From Ignavibacteria bacterium (GTDB lineage: Bacteria > Bacteroidota > Ignavibacteria > Tepidaquicellales > Tepidaquicellaceae), in contig JAGPCH010000107.1 of the NCBI GenBank assembly GCA_018058125.1, forward strand, positions 1 to 6,047: a DNA stretch of 6,047 bases, given 5' to 3'. The notes under the pieces were generated by a model. That model was not told where the DNA came from and ran no database searches. It worked only from the letters and a program-made list of their open reading frames with translations. The first letter of the stretch is position 1. Each line of letters opens with the position of its first letter. Position numbers and translations under genes: made by a program. This document shows positions 1-5,242 of this stretch, piece by piece.

Positions 1-257
1 ATTCTGTATGCCCAGGTCCTGAAACTGCTGTCACCGCGGAATGTGGAAAGTTTTGTAATGATCTTTATAAGAGTTTCCTGTGTCACATCTTCTGCATCAG
101 AAGGATTCCAGACCATTTTTAATGCAATGTTATATATCCATGACTGATGGCGCTTAATTAGTTGCTCAAGACTTTTTTTATCACCTTTGATTGCCTGCTC
201 AACTAATAATTTGTCTTCTGCAGTTGTTTCGTTTTTTTCAATGAATGGATTTGTCAT
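1..257 (-). CDS. ECF-type RNA polymerase sigma factor, N-terminal part (runs off left edge)
   Basis: Translating the minus strand from the ATG at 255-257 gives an open frame of 85 codons to the window edge. It reads as sigma-70 region 2 of an extracytoplasmic-function sigma factor. Region 2.1 covers about residues 20-48 (AIKGDKKSLEQLIKRH). The hallmark region 2.2 is at about 54-66 (DAEDVTQETLIKI). The region 2.3/2.4 part that melts and reads the -10 element is at about 73-85 (FRGDSSFRTWAYR). Family members are usually 160-200 residues, so the linker and region 4, which binds the -35 element, should lie to the left of this window. Such factors direct core polymerase to a small regulon, often in response to envelope signals, and are commonly held by an anti-sigma factor encoded next door; that neighbour is not visible. 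The leader has only a weak AAGAAA just before ATG. An intrinsic terminator separates this gene from ald upstream, so it probably has its own promoter. The family call is firm; the subgroup and regulon are unknown. Confidence 0.9.
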   Translation of the reverse strand, partial: MTNPFIEKNETTAEDKLLVEQAIKGDKKSLEQLIKRHQSWIYNIALKMVWNPSDAEDVTQETLIKIITKLSTFRGDSSFRTWAYR

Positions 258-320
258 TTTCTTAAATTTAATGTTTAATTATTAGACAGTAATTATCAGA
301 TTTTGTGACAATGTTATTTG

Positions 321-360
321 TTAAAGTAAGTTAAGTAGGTTAAGTAGGTTAAGTAAGGTT
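321..360. repeat. Short tandem repeat, 9-bp unit TTAAGTAGG
   Basis: The unit TTAAGTAGG occurs at 331-339 and 340-348. A one-base variant TTAAGTAAG is at 349-357, and a slipped copy with an extra A (TTAAAGTAAG) is at 321-330. The array lies in the spacer between the ald terminator and the sigma-factor start, 64 bp upstream of that start. It may be only a slippage-prone microsatellite. Its position in the presumed promoter region of a regulator makes copy-number variation potentially relevant to expression. That last point is inference. Confidence 0.75.
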
Positions 361-375
361 TTATAATATTTTATT

Positions 376-409
376 AAAAAAAATGCCGGCACTGGTTAAA
401 GTCCGGCAT
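376..409 (-). terminator. Rho-independent terminator of ald
   Basis: On the minus strand a GC-rich hairpin is followed at once by eight T. Positions 383-389 (atgccgg) pair perfectly with 403-409 (ccggcat). Beyond one bulged base at 390, 391-393 (act) pair with 400-402 (agt), leaving the six-base loop ggttaa. The T-run is the complement of 376-383; its first base overlaps the foot of the stem. The hairpin begins about 31 bp past the ald stop codon, so it is correctly placed to end the ald transcript and insulate the sigma-factor gene downstream. No matching T-run lies on the other side, so it acts in one direction. Confidence 0.9.
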
Positions 410-440
410 AATTTAATTCCTAATTCTGAATTCCTGATTA

Positions 441-1562
441 TTAATTGCTCTTCATTACATCTTCAACATTAGAATATTTATACTTAAACGCATCAGCTAC
501 ACCTTTATAAACGATCTGTCCATTGATCATATTGAGACCAAATTTCAGTTCTTTGTTTTCTTCACAAGCTTTATGCCAGCCTTTGTTTGCAAGCTCGACA
601 GCGTAAGGAAGAGTAGCATTTGTCAGTGCAATTGTCGAAGTGAATGGAACTGCTCCCGGCATATTTGCCACGCAGTAATGAAGAATACCGTCAACAAAGT
701 AAGTCGGGTTTTCGTGGGTTGTCGGTTTGCATGTTTCAATACAACCGCCCTGATCGACAGATACGTCCACTACTACCGAACCAGGCTTCATCAGCTTTAA
801 CATTTTTCTTGTAATAAGTTTCGGAGCTTTTGCACCTGCTATAAGAACTGCGCCGATTACAAGATCAGCTTTTTTGATGATCTCACGAATATTAAAAGGA
901 TTACTCATTAACGTAGTAATATTTCTAGGCATTACATCATCAAGATATCTGAGTCTGTAAAGACTGTTATCCATGATTGTTACTTTAGCGCCGAATCCTG
1001 CCGCGATCTTTGCAGCGTTGGTTCCGACAATTCCGCCGCCGAGCACTACTACTTCGGCCGGCTCCGTTCCCGGAACGCCGCCGAGAAGCACGCCTCTTCC
1101 GCCCATTGTCTTCTCAAGATATTTTGCGCCTTCCTGAGGAGCCATTCTGCCTGCTACTTCACTCATCGGGATCAGAAGCGGTAATGAACCGTCAGCTTTT
1201 TGCACTGTCTCATATGCTATCGCAACACATCTGTTTTTCATCATCGCAAGTGTCAGATCTTTTGAAGATGCGAAATGGAAATATGTAAATACTACCTGAT
1301 CTTTTCTGATAAGATTGTATTCCGGTTTGATCGGCTCTTTAACTTTCATTATCATATCTGCTGTATCATAAACCTGTTTAGGGGTTTTTAAAATTTTAGC
1401 ACCTGCTTTTTTATAATTACCATCAGTGAATCCGCTGCCCATTCCGGCATTGGTTTCTACAAATATTTTATGTCCTTGTCTTTTTAATACTTCAGCGCCG
1501 ATAGGAGTCAGCGCTACTCTGTTCTCATTTGTTTTGATTTCCTTAGGAACACCGATTTTCAT
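441..1562 (-). CDS. ald: Alanine dehydrogenase (NAD+, L-alanine to pyruvate and ammonia)
   Basis: The 373-residue protein matches the usual length of alanine dehydrogenase, a cytoplasmic enzyme that interconverts L-alanine with pyruvate plus ammonium using NAD(H). It opens with the family signature MKIGVPKEIKTNENRVALTP. Key residues fall at the expected numbers: R15 and K75 (VKEP) for substrate binding, catalytic H96 (YFHFA), glycine loop G175-x-G177-x-x-G180 of the Rossmann fold (LGGGIVGTNAAK), D198 (TIMDNS) for the NAD ribose, and catalytic D270 (DVSVDQGG). The sequence VANMPGAVPFTST at about 298-310 is also typical. The N-terminal and NAD domains are intact with no frameshift. ATG at 1560-1562 is supported by alignment to the family start; no Shine-Dalgarno precedes it. 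It appears monocistronic, with a candidate promoter at 1592-1622 and a strong terminator at 376-409. Related pyridine nucleotide transhydrogenase alpha subunits and saccharopine or lysine dehydrogenases are less likely given the full set of Ald residues. Confidence 0.97.
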   Translation of the reverse strand: MKIGVPKEIKTNENRVALTPIGAEVLKRQGHKIFVETNAGMGSGFTDGNYKKAGAKILKTPKQVYDTADMIMKVKEPIKPEYNLIRKDQVVFTYFHFASSKDLTLAMMKNRCVAIAYETVQKADGSLPLLIPMSEVAGRMAPQEGAKYLEKTMGGRGVLLGGVPGTEPAEVVVLGGGIVGTNAAKIAAGFGAKVTIMDNSLYRLRYLDDVMPRNITTLMSNPFNIREIIKKADLVIGAVLIAGAKAPKLITRKMLKLMKPGSVVVDVSVDQGGCIETCKPTTHENPTYFVDGILHYCVANMPGAVPFTSTIALTNATLPYAVELANKGWHKACEENKELKFGLNMINGQIVYKGVADAFKYKYSNVEDVMKSN

Positions 1563-1852
1563 ATAGATTGGTTTTTATTTTGTGAATGTTTCAAAAATAG
1601 ACTATTTGATTTTGTTATTCAATTCAGATGTTGTTGGTTTTCTATATGACTTTGAATCATATTTAGGAATTTTGATTTCGTAGACTGTTTATTTTGTTTA
1701 AAAATTAATTGTCTCAAATTGACCGGATTGTCAAAAAATGTCAAAATCCACTCAGGTATCTTAGTTTTTTATTTTAAATTAAAGTTTTTCCTTTGGCATA
1801 ATAAATGATTTTTACTTGTAAATTAAAACTTTTATAAAAAATTTAAAATATT
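1563..1852. other. Divergent intergenic spacer between ald and the TPR-like membrane protein gene
   Basis: This 290-bp, very AT-rich spacer must hold promoters for both directions. Beyond the ald promoter candidate it contains TGTCAAAA twice in direct repeat, at 1729-1736 and 1739-1746, starting 10 bp apart. There is also a small inverted repeat TTGAC-N6-GTCAA at 1719-1734. For the plus-strand gene the best promoter guess is TTTACT (1811-1816), a 16-bp gap, then TATAAA (1833-1838). It would give a leader of under 10 bases, so it is weak. No open frame with coding character and no RNA gene is visible here. Confidence 0.6.
1592..1622 (-). promoter_or_regulatory. Candidate promoter of ald
   Basis: Reading the minus strand, TTGAAT (1617-1622) is followed after 17 bp by TATTTT (1594-1599). 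Each matches four of six bases of the sigma-70 -35 and -10 consensus. The same -10 region reads TATTTTTG (1592-1599), which fits the TAnnTTTG element of Bacteroidota housekeeping promoters exactly, with a TTG about 18 bp upstream. A start about 25 bp ahead of the ald ATG would follow. In such AT-rich DNA chance matches are common, so this is a candidate only. Confidence 0.4.
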
Positions 1853-2761
1853 ATGAGTATAGATCCCCAAAGGACTTCAAGAATATTTGAAGAAAACATA
1901 AAGCAAGATGAGTCTCTCAGAGAGGAGAATCATTTATTGAAATTAACGCTGATTGCAGCTTCCGTTTTAATAGTTGCTGCAATTGTATTTTTTTACTATT
2001 ACCCTCAGACAGACTATGAAAAAGGAATGAATTATCTTCAGGAAAAGAAGTACGAACAGGCAAAAGCCGAATTTGAATCAGTTGAACCTGATGATAATAA
2101 TTATACAATGGCTCACTCAAAAATTAATTACATAAAAGGAAAAATCTCCTACGAAAACGGAGATCAGACAAAAGCACTTTTATTTTTGAAAAAAGTCGAA
2201 CCCTCTGATGAATATTTTGAAGAGAGTAAACTGATAGTTGAAAAAATTTATTTAGGGAATAATATAGATAGACTTGAAACCCTTAAAGATAATGTCGACG
2301 AAGTAAAAGATACAGTAATTATAGAAAAAGAAGTCTTAAGAGAAGAAAAAGATCTTTTAAATAAATCCGAAGCAGAACCTTCATCAAAAAATAATTCTGT
2401 AAAACTACCGCCAGTTATAATAGAACTTTATAATGACTTTGAAAACAACTTCAGGGCCGCAGAAAATTTACCTGCTGAAAAAATAAAAAACCACCTTTAT
2501 ATGATGGATTCTATGTATATTAGTTATACAAGAACAGAGATCTATAAGGAAACCGATCCTTATTTAAGAAAAGTTAATAATACCGCCGCTTTATGGATGC
2601 AAAATCGGTTAGCATTTCTTTCAAAATCTGTCGATATACAAAACACCGTAAACCCAAACAATACAAGAGATAAAAAAGCAAGTTTAGCAAAAAATGAACT
2701 TACCTCACTTAAAAAAGAGGGTGACAGTTTATACTCAAAATTGCAGAAACTGATAAAATAA
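1853..2761 (+). CDS. Single-pass membrane protein with TPR-like helices and coiled coil, function unknown
   Basis: This 302-residue protein is not assignable to a named family from sequence alone. Residues 1-29 are charged and polar with a short helix-prone stretch (ESLREENHLLK). A single hydrophobic segment follows at about 31-50 (LTLIAASVLIVAAIVFFYYY), so it is an anchored bitopic protein without a cleavable signal peptide. Next come helix pairs resembling tetratricopeptide repeats: about 53-78 (DYEKGMNYLQEKKYEQAKAEFESVEP) and about 86-118 (AHSKINYIKGKISYENGDQTKALLFLKKVEP). Both end in the same VEP motif. A charged coiled-coil-like stretch follows at about 136-172, then a helical C-terminal domain. 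The large domain is probably periplasmic, which would suit a scaffold or binding role; topology is inferred. There is no Shine-Dalgarno ahead of the ATG. The gene lies 68 bp upstream of the Ig-domain gene on the same strand and is probably its operon partner. Confidence 0.8.
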   Translation: MSIDPQRTSRIFEENIKQDESLREENHLLKLTLIAASVLIVAAIVFFYYYPQTDYEKGMNYLQEKKYEQAKAEFESVEPDDNNYTMAHSKINYIKGKISYENGDQTKALLFLKKVEPSDEYFEESKLIVEKIYLGNNIDRLETLKDNVDEVKDTVIIEKEVLREEKDLLNKSEAEPSSKNNSVKLPPVIIELYNDFENNFRAAENLPAEKIKNHLYMMDSMYISYTRTEIYKETDPYLRKVNNTAALWMQNRLAFLSKSVDIQNTVNPNNTRDKKASLAKNELTSLKKEGDSLYSKLQKLIK

Positions 2762-2815
2762 TATAAGATTTAAACAAATATATTATGACATTAAAATCAA
2801 TTTTAAAACTAAAAC

Positions 2816-2823
2816 AGGAAGGA
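2816..2823 (+). promoter_or_regulatory. Shine-Dalgarno site that sets the start of the Ig-domain gene
   Basis: AGGAAGGA at 2816-2823 ends six bases before the ATG at 2830. It is the only strong Shine-Dalgarno sequence ahead of any start in this window. The in-frame ATG at 2785 has no such site and would place 15 polar residues before a good signal peptide. This decides the start in favour of 2830. Confidence 0.75.
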
Positions 2824-2829
2824 ATCAAC

Positions 2830-4041
2830 ATGAATTTACTAAAACGAAACATATTATCGTTTACAATAGCGATAATCCTTGGCTTTACAATTACTGTAAA
2901 TGCTCAGGAATTTAAAGTTACAAACACTGCTTTGGACCCGGCTAACAGTTCTGATATAATAGACTATAATTTACCCTCAAATATGACGCCAGGTCAGGTG
3001 GAAACAGTTTCAATTACACTTGTAAACAACGGGACAACTACCTGGAGGAAAAGTGAGAATTATCATCTAAGACTTTTTGATCCCACTGACAACAGTTATA
3101 TGCTGAATGTATGGAATCTGAGCAGAGTGGAATTACCAAATGACATCGCTCCATCAGAGAGAGTAGTTATTTCTTTCAATGTAAAAGCTCCTTCTACAAG
3201 CGGCAAATATGAACTGAAATGGGCAATGGCAAAAGGTGACGATTACTTCGGAGAATATACTGACAATAAAATCAATGTCGGAGGAGATAACATTACCGTA
3301 AACTCAGATAGCAAAAGCAGCAATTCCGAATTTATCAGCGCAATTGTACCGGCTAATATGACTGCCGGCGAAAAATACAAGATCATTCTTTCACTTCAAA
3401 ATAAAGGTGATGCTGTATGGCAAAATGCATCTACAAACGAATTTATGATCTCACCGATAGTAGAATCATCAGACATTACATATCCGGGCTGGAATTCTGA
3501 CCCGATTTTTCTTTCGACTGCTATTGATCCGGAACAAACTTCCGATGTGGAATTTTATGTAACGGCTCCTGAAAAATCAGGTGTTTATAATCTCCAGTGG
3601 ATGATGAAAAGAGGCGAAAATTATTTTGGTGAAAAGTCAGATAAATATACAGTAAATGTAACCGGCGGTTCCGGAGCTCTTAATGATAACAAATCCTATA
3701 ACGCTTCTTTCATGGAGCAGAATGTTCCTTCCCAAATGGCTTTTAATAAAATGCAGAATGTATCAGTCACTGTTAGTAATACCGGCAGCAAAACCTGGGT
3801 AGTGGGAAGTGAACAGTTGGTATTTATTGACGCTAAGAAAACTCCGGTTACGATAAACATGTGGAATGTCGGTTACATTCAGCTTCCTAAAAATGTCGCT
3901 CCTGGAGAGCTTGTGACTTTTGATTTTGAGGTCAAACCAACAGAAACAGGCTGGCAGTATTTTCAATGCAGCATGATGACCGGAAACGGTGAATTATTCG
4001 GTACACCTTCTCAATCTGTTGAAGTCATAATTTCAGATTAA
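2830..4041 (+). CDS. Secreted protein with three tandem NBR1-like Ig domains
   Basis: From the ATG at 2830 the product is 403 residues; an in-frame ATG at 2785 would add 15. It starts with a typical signal peptide: a basic MNLLKRN, a hydrophobic core (ILSFTIAIILGFTIT), and probable cleavage after VNA at residue 25, leaving QEFK at the mature end. The rest is three homologous beta-rich repeats of about 110 residues at about 44-150, 167-277 and 291-402. Each follows the same plan: P-x-x-M near the start, V-x-N-x-G-x-x-x-W in the first third, a proline-rich A/V-P or D-P turn, G-x-Y or G-W-x-Y, then a W/C-x-M-x-x-G strand and F-G. This resembles the NBR1 central Ig-like domain, known in bacteria as a module of extracellular proteins. 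No enzymatic motif, T9SS sorting domain, lipobox or membrane anchor is visible, so a periplasmic or secreted binding or structural role is likely. It probably shares a transcript with the TPR-like gene 68 bp upstream. The domain name rests on recognition by eye. Confidence 0.85.
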   Translation: MNLLKRNILSFTIAIILGFTITVNAQEFKVTNTALDPANSSDIIDYNLPSNMTPGQVETVSITLVNNGTTTWRKSENYHLRLFDPTDNSYMLNVWNLSRVELPNDIAPSERVVISFNVKAPSTSGKYELKWAMAKGDDYFGEYTDNKINVGGDNITVNSDSKSSNSEFISAIVPANMTAGEKYKIILSLQNKGDAVWQNASTNEFMISPIVESSDITYPGWNSDPIFLSTAIDPEQTSDVEFYVTAPEKSGVYNLQWMMKRGENYFGEKSDKYTVNVTGGSGALNDNKSYNASFMEQNVPSQMAFNKMQNVSVTVSNTGSKTWVVGSEQLVFIDAKKTPVTINMWNVGYIQLPKNVAPGELVTFDFEVKPTETGWQYFQCSMMTGNGELFGTPSQSVEVIISD

Positions 4042-4064
4042 CAATTTTCTAAAGTTGAAATTAT

Positions 4065-4080
4065 ACTTATCTAGATAAGT
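4065..4080. repeat. Perfect 16-bp palindrome
   Basis: ACTTATCTAGATAAGT equals its own reverse complement. It begins 24 bp after the stop of the Ig-domain gene. It could act as a protein-binding site or as a six-base-pair stem with a CTAG loop. No T-run follows, so it is not a canonical terminator. Confidence 0.8.
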
Positions 4081-4086
4081 CACAGG

Positions 4087-4100
4087 CATTTAATTAAATG
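4087..4100. repeat. Perfect 14-bp palindrome
   Basis: CATTTAATTAAATG equals its own reverse complement. It lies six bases after the 16-bp palindrome and directly abuts the plus-oriented heptamer array. The centres of the two palindromes are 21 bp apart, close to two turns of the helix. Confidence 0.8.
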
Positions 4101-4135
4101 AGATTGGTATTGAGTATTGGGTATTGAGTATTGAG
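4101..4135 (+). repeat. Heptamer tandem array A (TATTGNG), plus orientation
   Basis: Copies are TATTGAG at 4108-4114, TATTGGG at 4115-4121, TATTGAG at 4122-4128 and TATTGAG at 4129-4135, preceded by a degenerate copy AGATTGG at 4101-4107. The array lies in the convergent spacer downstream of the Ig-domain gene. The same heptamer occurs in the opposite orientation in two further arrays in this window. Confidence 0.85.
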
Positions 4136-4192
4136 TCGTGGTTGTTGAGTATTAAGAATTAAGGTATGCAACATAAAAAAACACTCAATACT
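4127..4192. repeat. Inverted repeat with 10-bp arms joining arrays A and B
   Basis: The arm AGTATTGAGT at 4127-4136 is the exact reverse complement of ACTCAATACT at 4183-4192; 46 bases lie between. It arises because arrays A and B face each other. In a transcript from either side it could fold into a long AT-rich hairpin. A run of seven A at 4175-4181 sits inside the loop, not after the stem, so this does not match a standard intrinsic terminator. Confidence 0.6.
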
Positions 4193-4224
4193 CTGTCTCA
4201 ATACACAATACACAATACACAATT
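4184..4224 (-). repeat. Heptamer tandem array B, minus orientation, abutting a stop codon
   Basis: On the plus strand the copies read CTCAATA (4184-4190), a six-base interruption CTCTGT (4191-4196), CTCAATA (4197-4203), CACAATA (4204-4210), CACAATA (4211-4217) and CACAATT (4218-4224). On the minus strand these are TATTGAG and TATTGTG. The last unit touches the TAG stop (4225-4227) of the complete T9SS cargo gene, so the array is the immediate 3' region of that gene. Confidence 0.85.
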
Positions 4225-5154
4225 CTATTTCAATAATACCATCCGCTTCGTCTCAGTAAAATCACCAGCTTCCAACTTATAGAAAAACACTCCGCTCGAA
4301 AGATTGCTACCGTCAAACACAACTGAATAAATTCCGGCTGATTTGCTTTCATTAACAAGAGTTGCTATTTCTTTTCCCAGATCATTGTAAACTTTCAAAG
4401 AAACAAGCCCTGCTTTCGAAATTCCAAATTCCAGATTCGTTTTCGGATTGAATGGGTTTGGAAAATTTTGCGATAGAGTATACTCATCCGGTACGGAATT
4501 TCCAATTTGCCGGACTGAAGTCAATGTAGTATCTCCATAAACTATTCCGTTTAGGACGCATCCTTTTAATCTGTATTCTTCTCCGTATCCGAGTTCACAT
4601 ATTGAATAACCGGTAAAACCAATTCCTTCCAGTAAATAATAATAAGTTCCTGCAATGATAGGTCCCCTGCATTGAAACTGTCTTTGAGTTCTTTGGGAAT
4701 TAAAAATAGATATTTGATTAGTTCTTTCAAACCACCCGAAAGTGTCTGAAGTTATAAGTCTTTCACAATTAAAATTATCATTAACATTACCTGACAAGCT
4801 GTCAAGTAAAAATTCACCGTTGGTTACTGAGTCATAAGCATATACATTCATAGAGCCGGAATCAATTCTTTGATAGTTCCATGAAGGACTGCTTAAATAT
4901 AAATCCCACCACCCGGAGAACTGATAATAGATTTTCCCGTTTGGTTTTAAAACAGAATTGGTAATCTGAACAGAATATGTTTCCTGAGTTTCATGAGTTA
5001 GACAATTAAACCAAAGATCATTTTTGTCAAAAATGTAAACATTTCCTACGCTTAATGGATAGAACTTTGCCGCAGTAGTATCCCATGCTTTTGAATCAAC
5101 TGAATGCAGAATGATTACAAGAATTATAGCAGAAATAATTATTTTTGTCTTCAT
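4225..5154 (-). CDS. T9SS type A sorting-domain protein, cargo domain unrecognised
   Basis: This complete 309-residue protein starts with a signal peptide: MKTK, then a hydrophobic stretch IIISAIILVIIL, with cleavage probably near residues 22-25. The mature N-terminal domain (about 26-215) is rich in aromatic residues and beta-prone, with five cysteines at 51, 130, 162, 186 and 199. Its opening YPLSVGNVYIF resembles the PL-x-VGN start seen in other secreted proteins of Ignavibacteria-type organisms, but I cannot name a family or an activity. Residues about 222-309 are a clear T9SS type A sorting domain: the linker LSQNFPNPFNPKT, then KVYNDLGKEIATLVNE, GIYSVVFDGSNLSSGVFFYKL, and the C-terminal K-R-M-V-L-L-K. 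This tail directs outer-membrane translocation by the type IX system and is usually cleaved off. The AT-rich leader has no Shine-Dalgarno. The next T9SS gene lies 88 bp upstream on the same strand. Confidence 0.9.
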   Translation of the reverse strand: MKTKIIISAIILVIILHSVDSKAWDTTAAKFYPLSVGNVYIFDKNDLWFNCLTHETQETYSVQITNSVLKPNGKIYYQFSGWWDLYLSSPSWNYQRIDSGSMNVYAYDSVTNGEFLLDSLSGNVNDNFNCERLITSDTFGWFERTNQISIFNSQRTQRQFQCRGPIIAGTYYYLLEGIGFTGYSICELGYGEEYRLKGCVLNGIVYGDTTLTSVRQIGNSVPDEYTLSQNFPNPFNPKTNLEFGISKAGLVSLKVYNDLGKEIATLVNESKSAGIYSVVFDGSNLSSGVFFYKLEAGDFTETKRMVLLK

Positions 5155-5213
5155 GAATAATTAATTTTAATTTTTTCAATTCCATCCGCATTCAGTTGCT
5201 GACATTCAAACTA

Positions 5214-5241
5214 CACAATACTCAATACCCAATACACAATA
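5214..5241 (-). repeat. Heptamer tandem array C, minus orientation, one base past a stop codon
   Basis: Four exact-length copies read on the plus strand: CACAATA (5214-5220), CTCAATA (5221-5227), CCCAATA (5228-5234) and CACAATA (5235-5241). On the minus strand they are TATTGTG, TATTGGG, TATTGAG and TATTGTG. The array starts one base after the TAA stop (5243-5245) of the partial T9SS gene. Positions 5221-5241 match 4197-4217 of array B at 20 of 21 bases in the same orientation. Confidence 0.85.
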
Positions 5242-5242
5242 C

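Noticed and set aside
1065..1077. Inverted repeat CGTTCCCGGAACG within a GC-rich patch inside ald.
   Set aside because: It codes for the glycine/proline-rich loop before the Rossmann motif. GC-rich Gly and Pro codons explain the patch, and no transcript boundary is expected there.
573..1288. Plus-strand open frames at 573-800 and 1010-1288 opposite ald.
   Set aside because: They are antisense to a well-conserved enzyme gene, have no ribosome binding site or recognisable domain, and have arginine/cysteine-rich composition typical of shadow frames.
1917..2120. Minus-strand open frame of 67 codons inside the TPR-like gene.
   Set aside because: It is antisense to a better-supported frame with a membrane segment and repeats, and has no supporting signal.
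3763..3966. Minus-strand open frame of 67 codons inside the third Ig repeat.
   Set aside because: It is antisense to a conserved repeat of the Ig-domain protein; no domain or start signal was seen.
4065..4080. Palindrome as the terminator of the Ig-domain gene.
   Set aside because: The stem is AT-rich and no T-run follows on either strand within the expected distance.
4101..4224. Possible CRISPR array, because short repeats recur.
   Set aside because: The units are only 7 bp and contiguous, with no unique spacers and no cas genes nearby.
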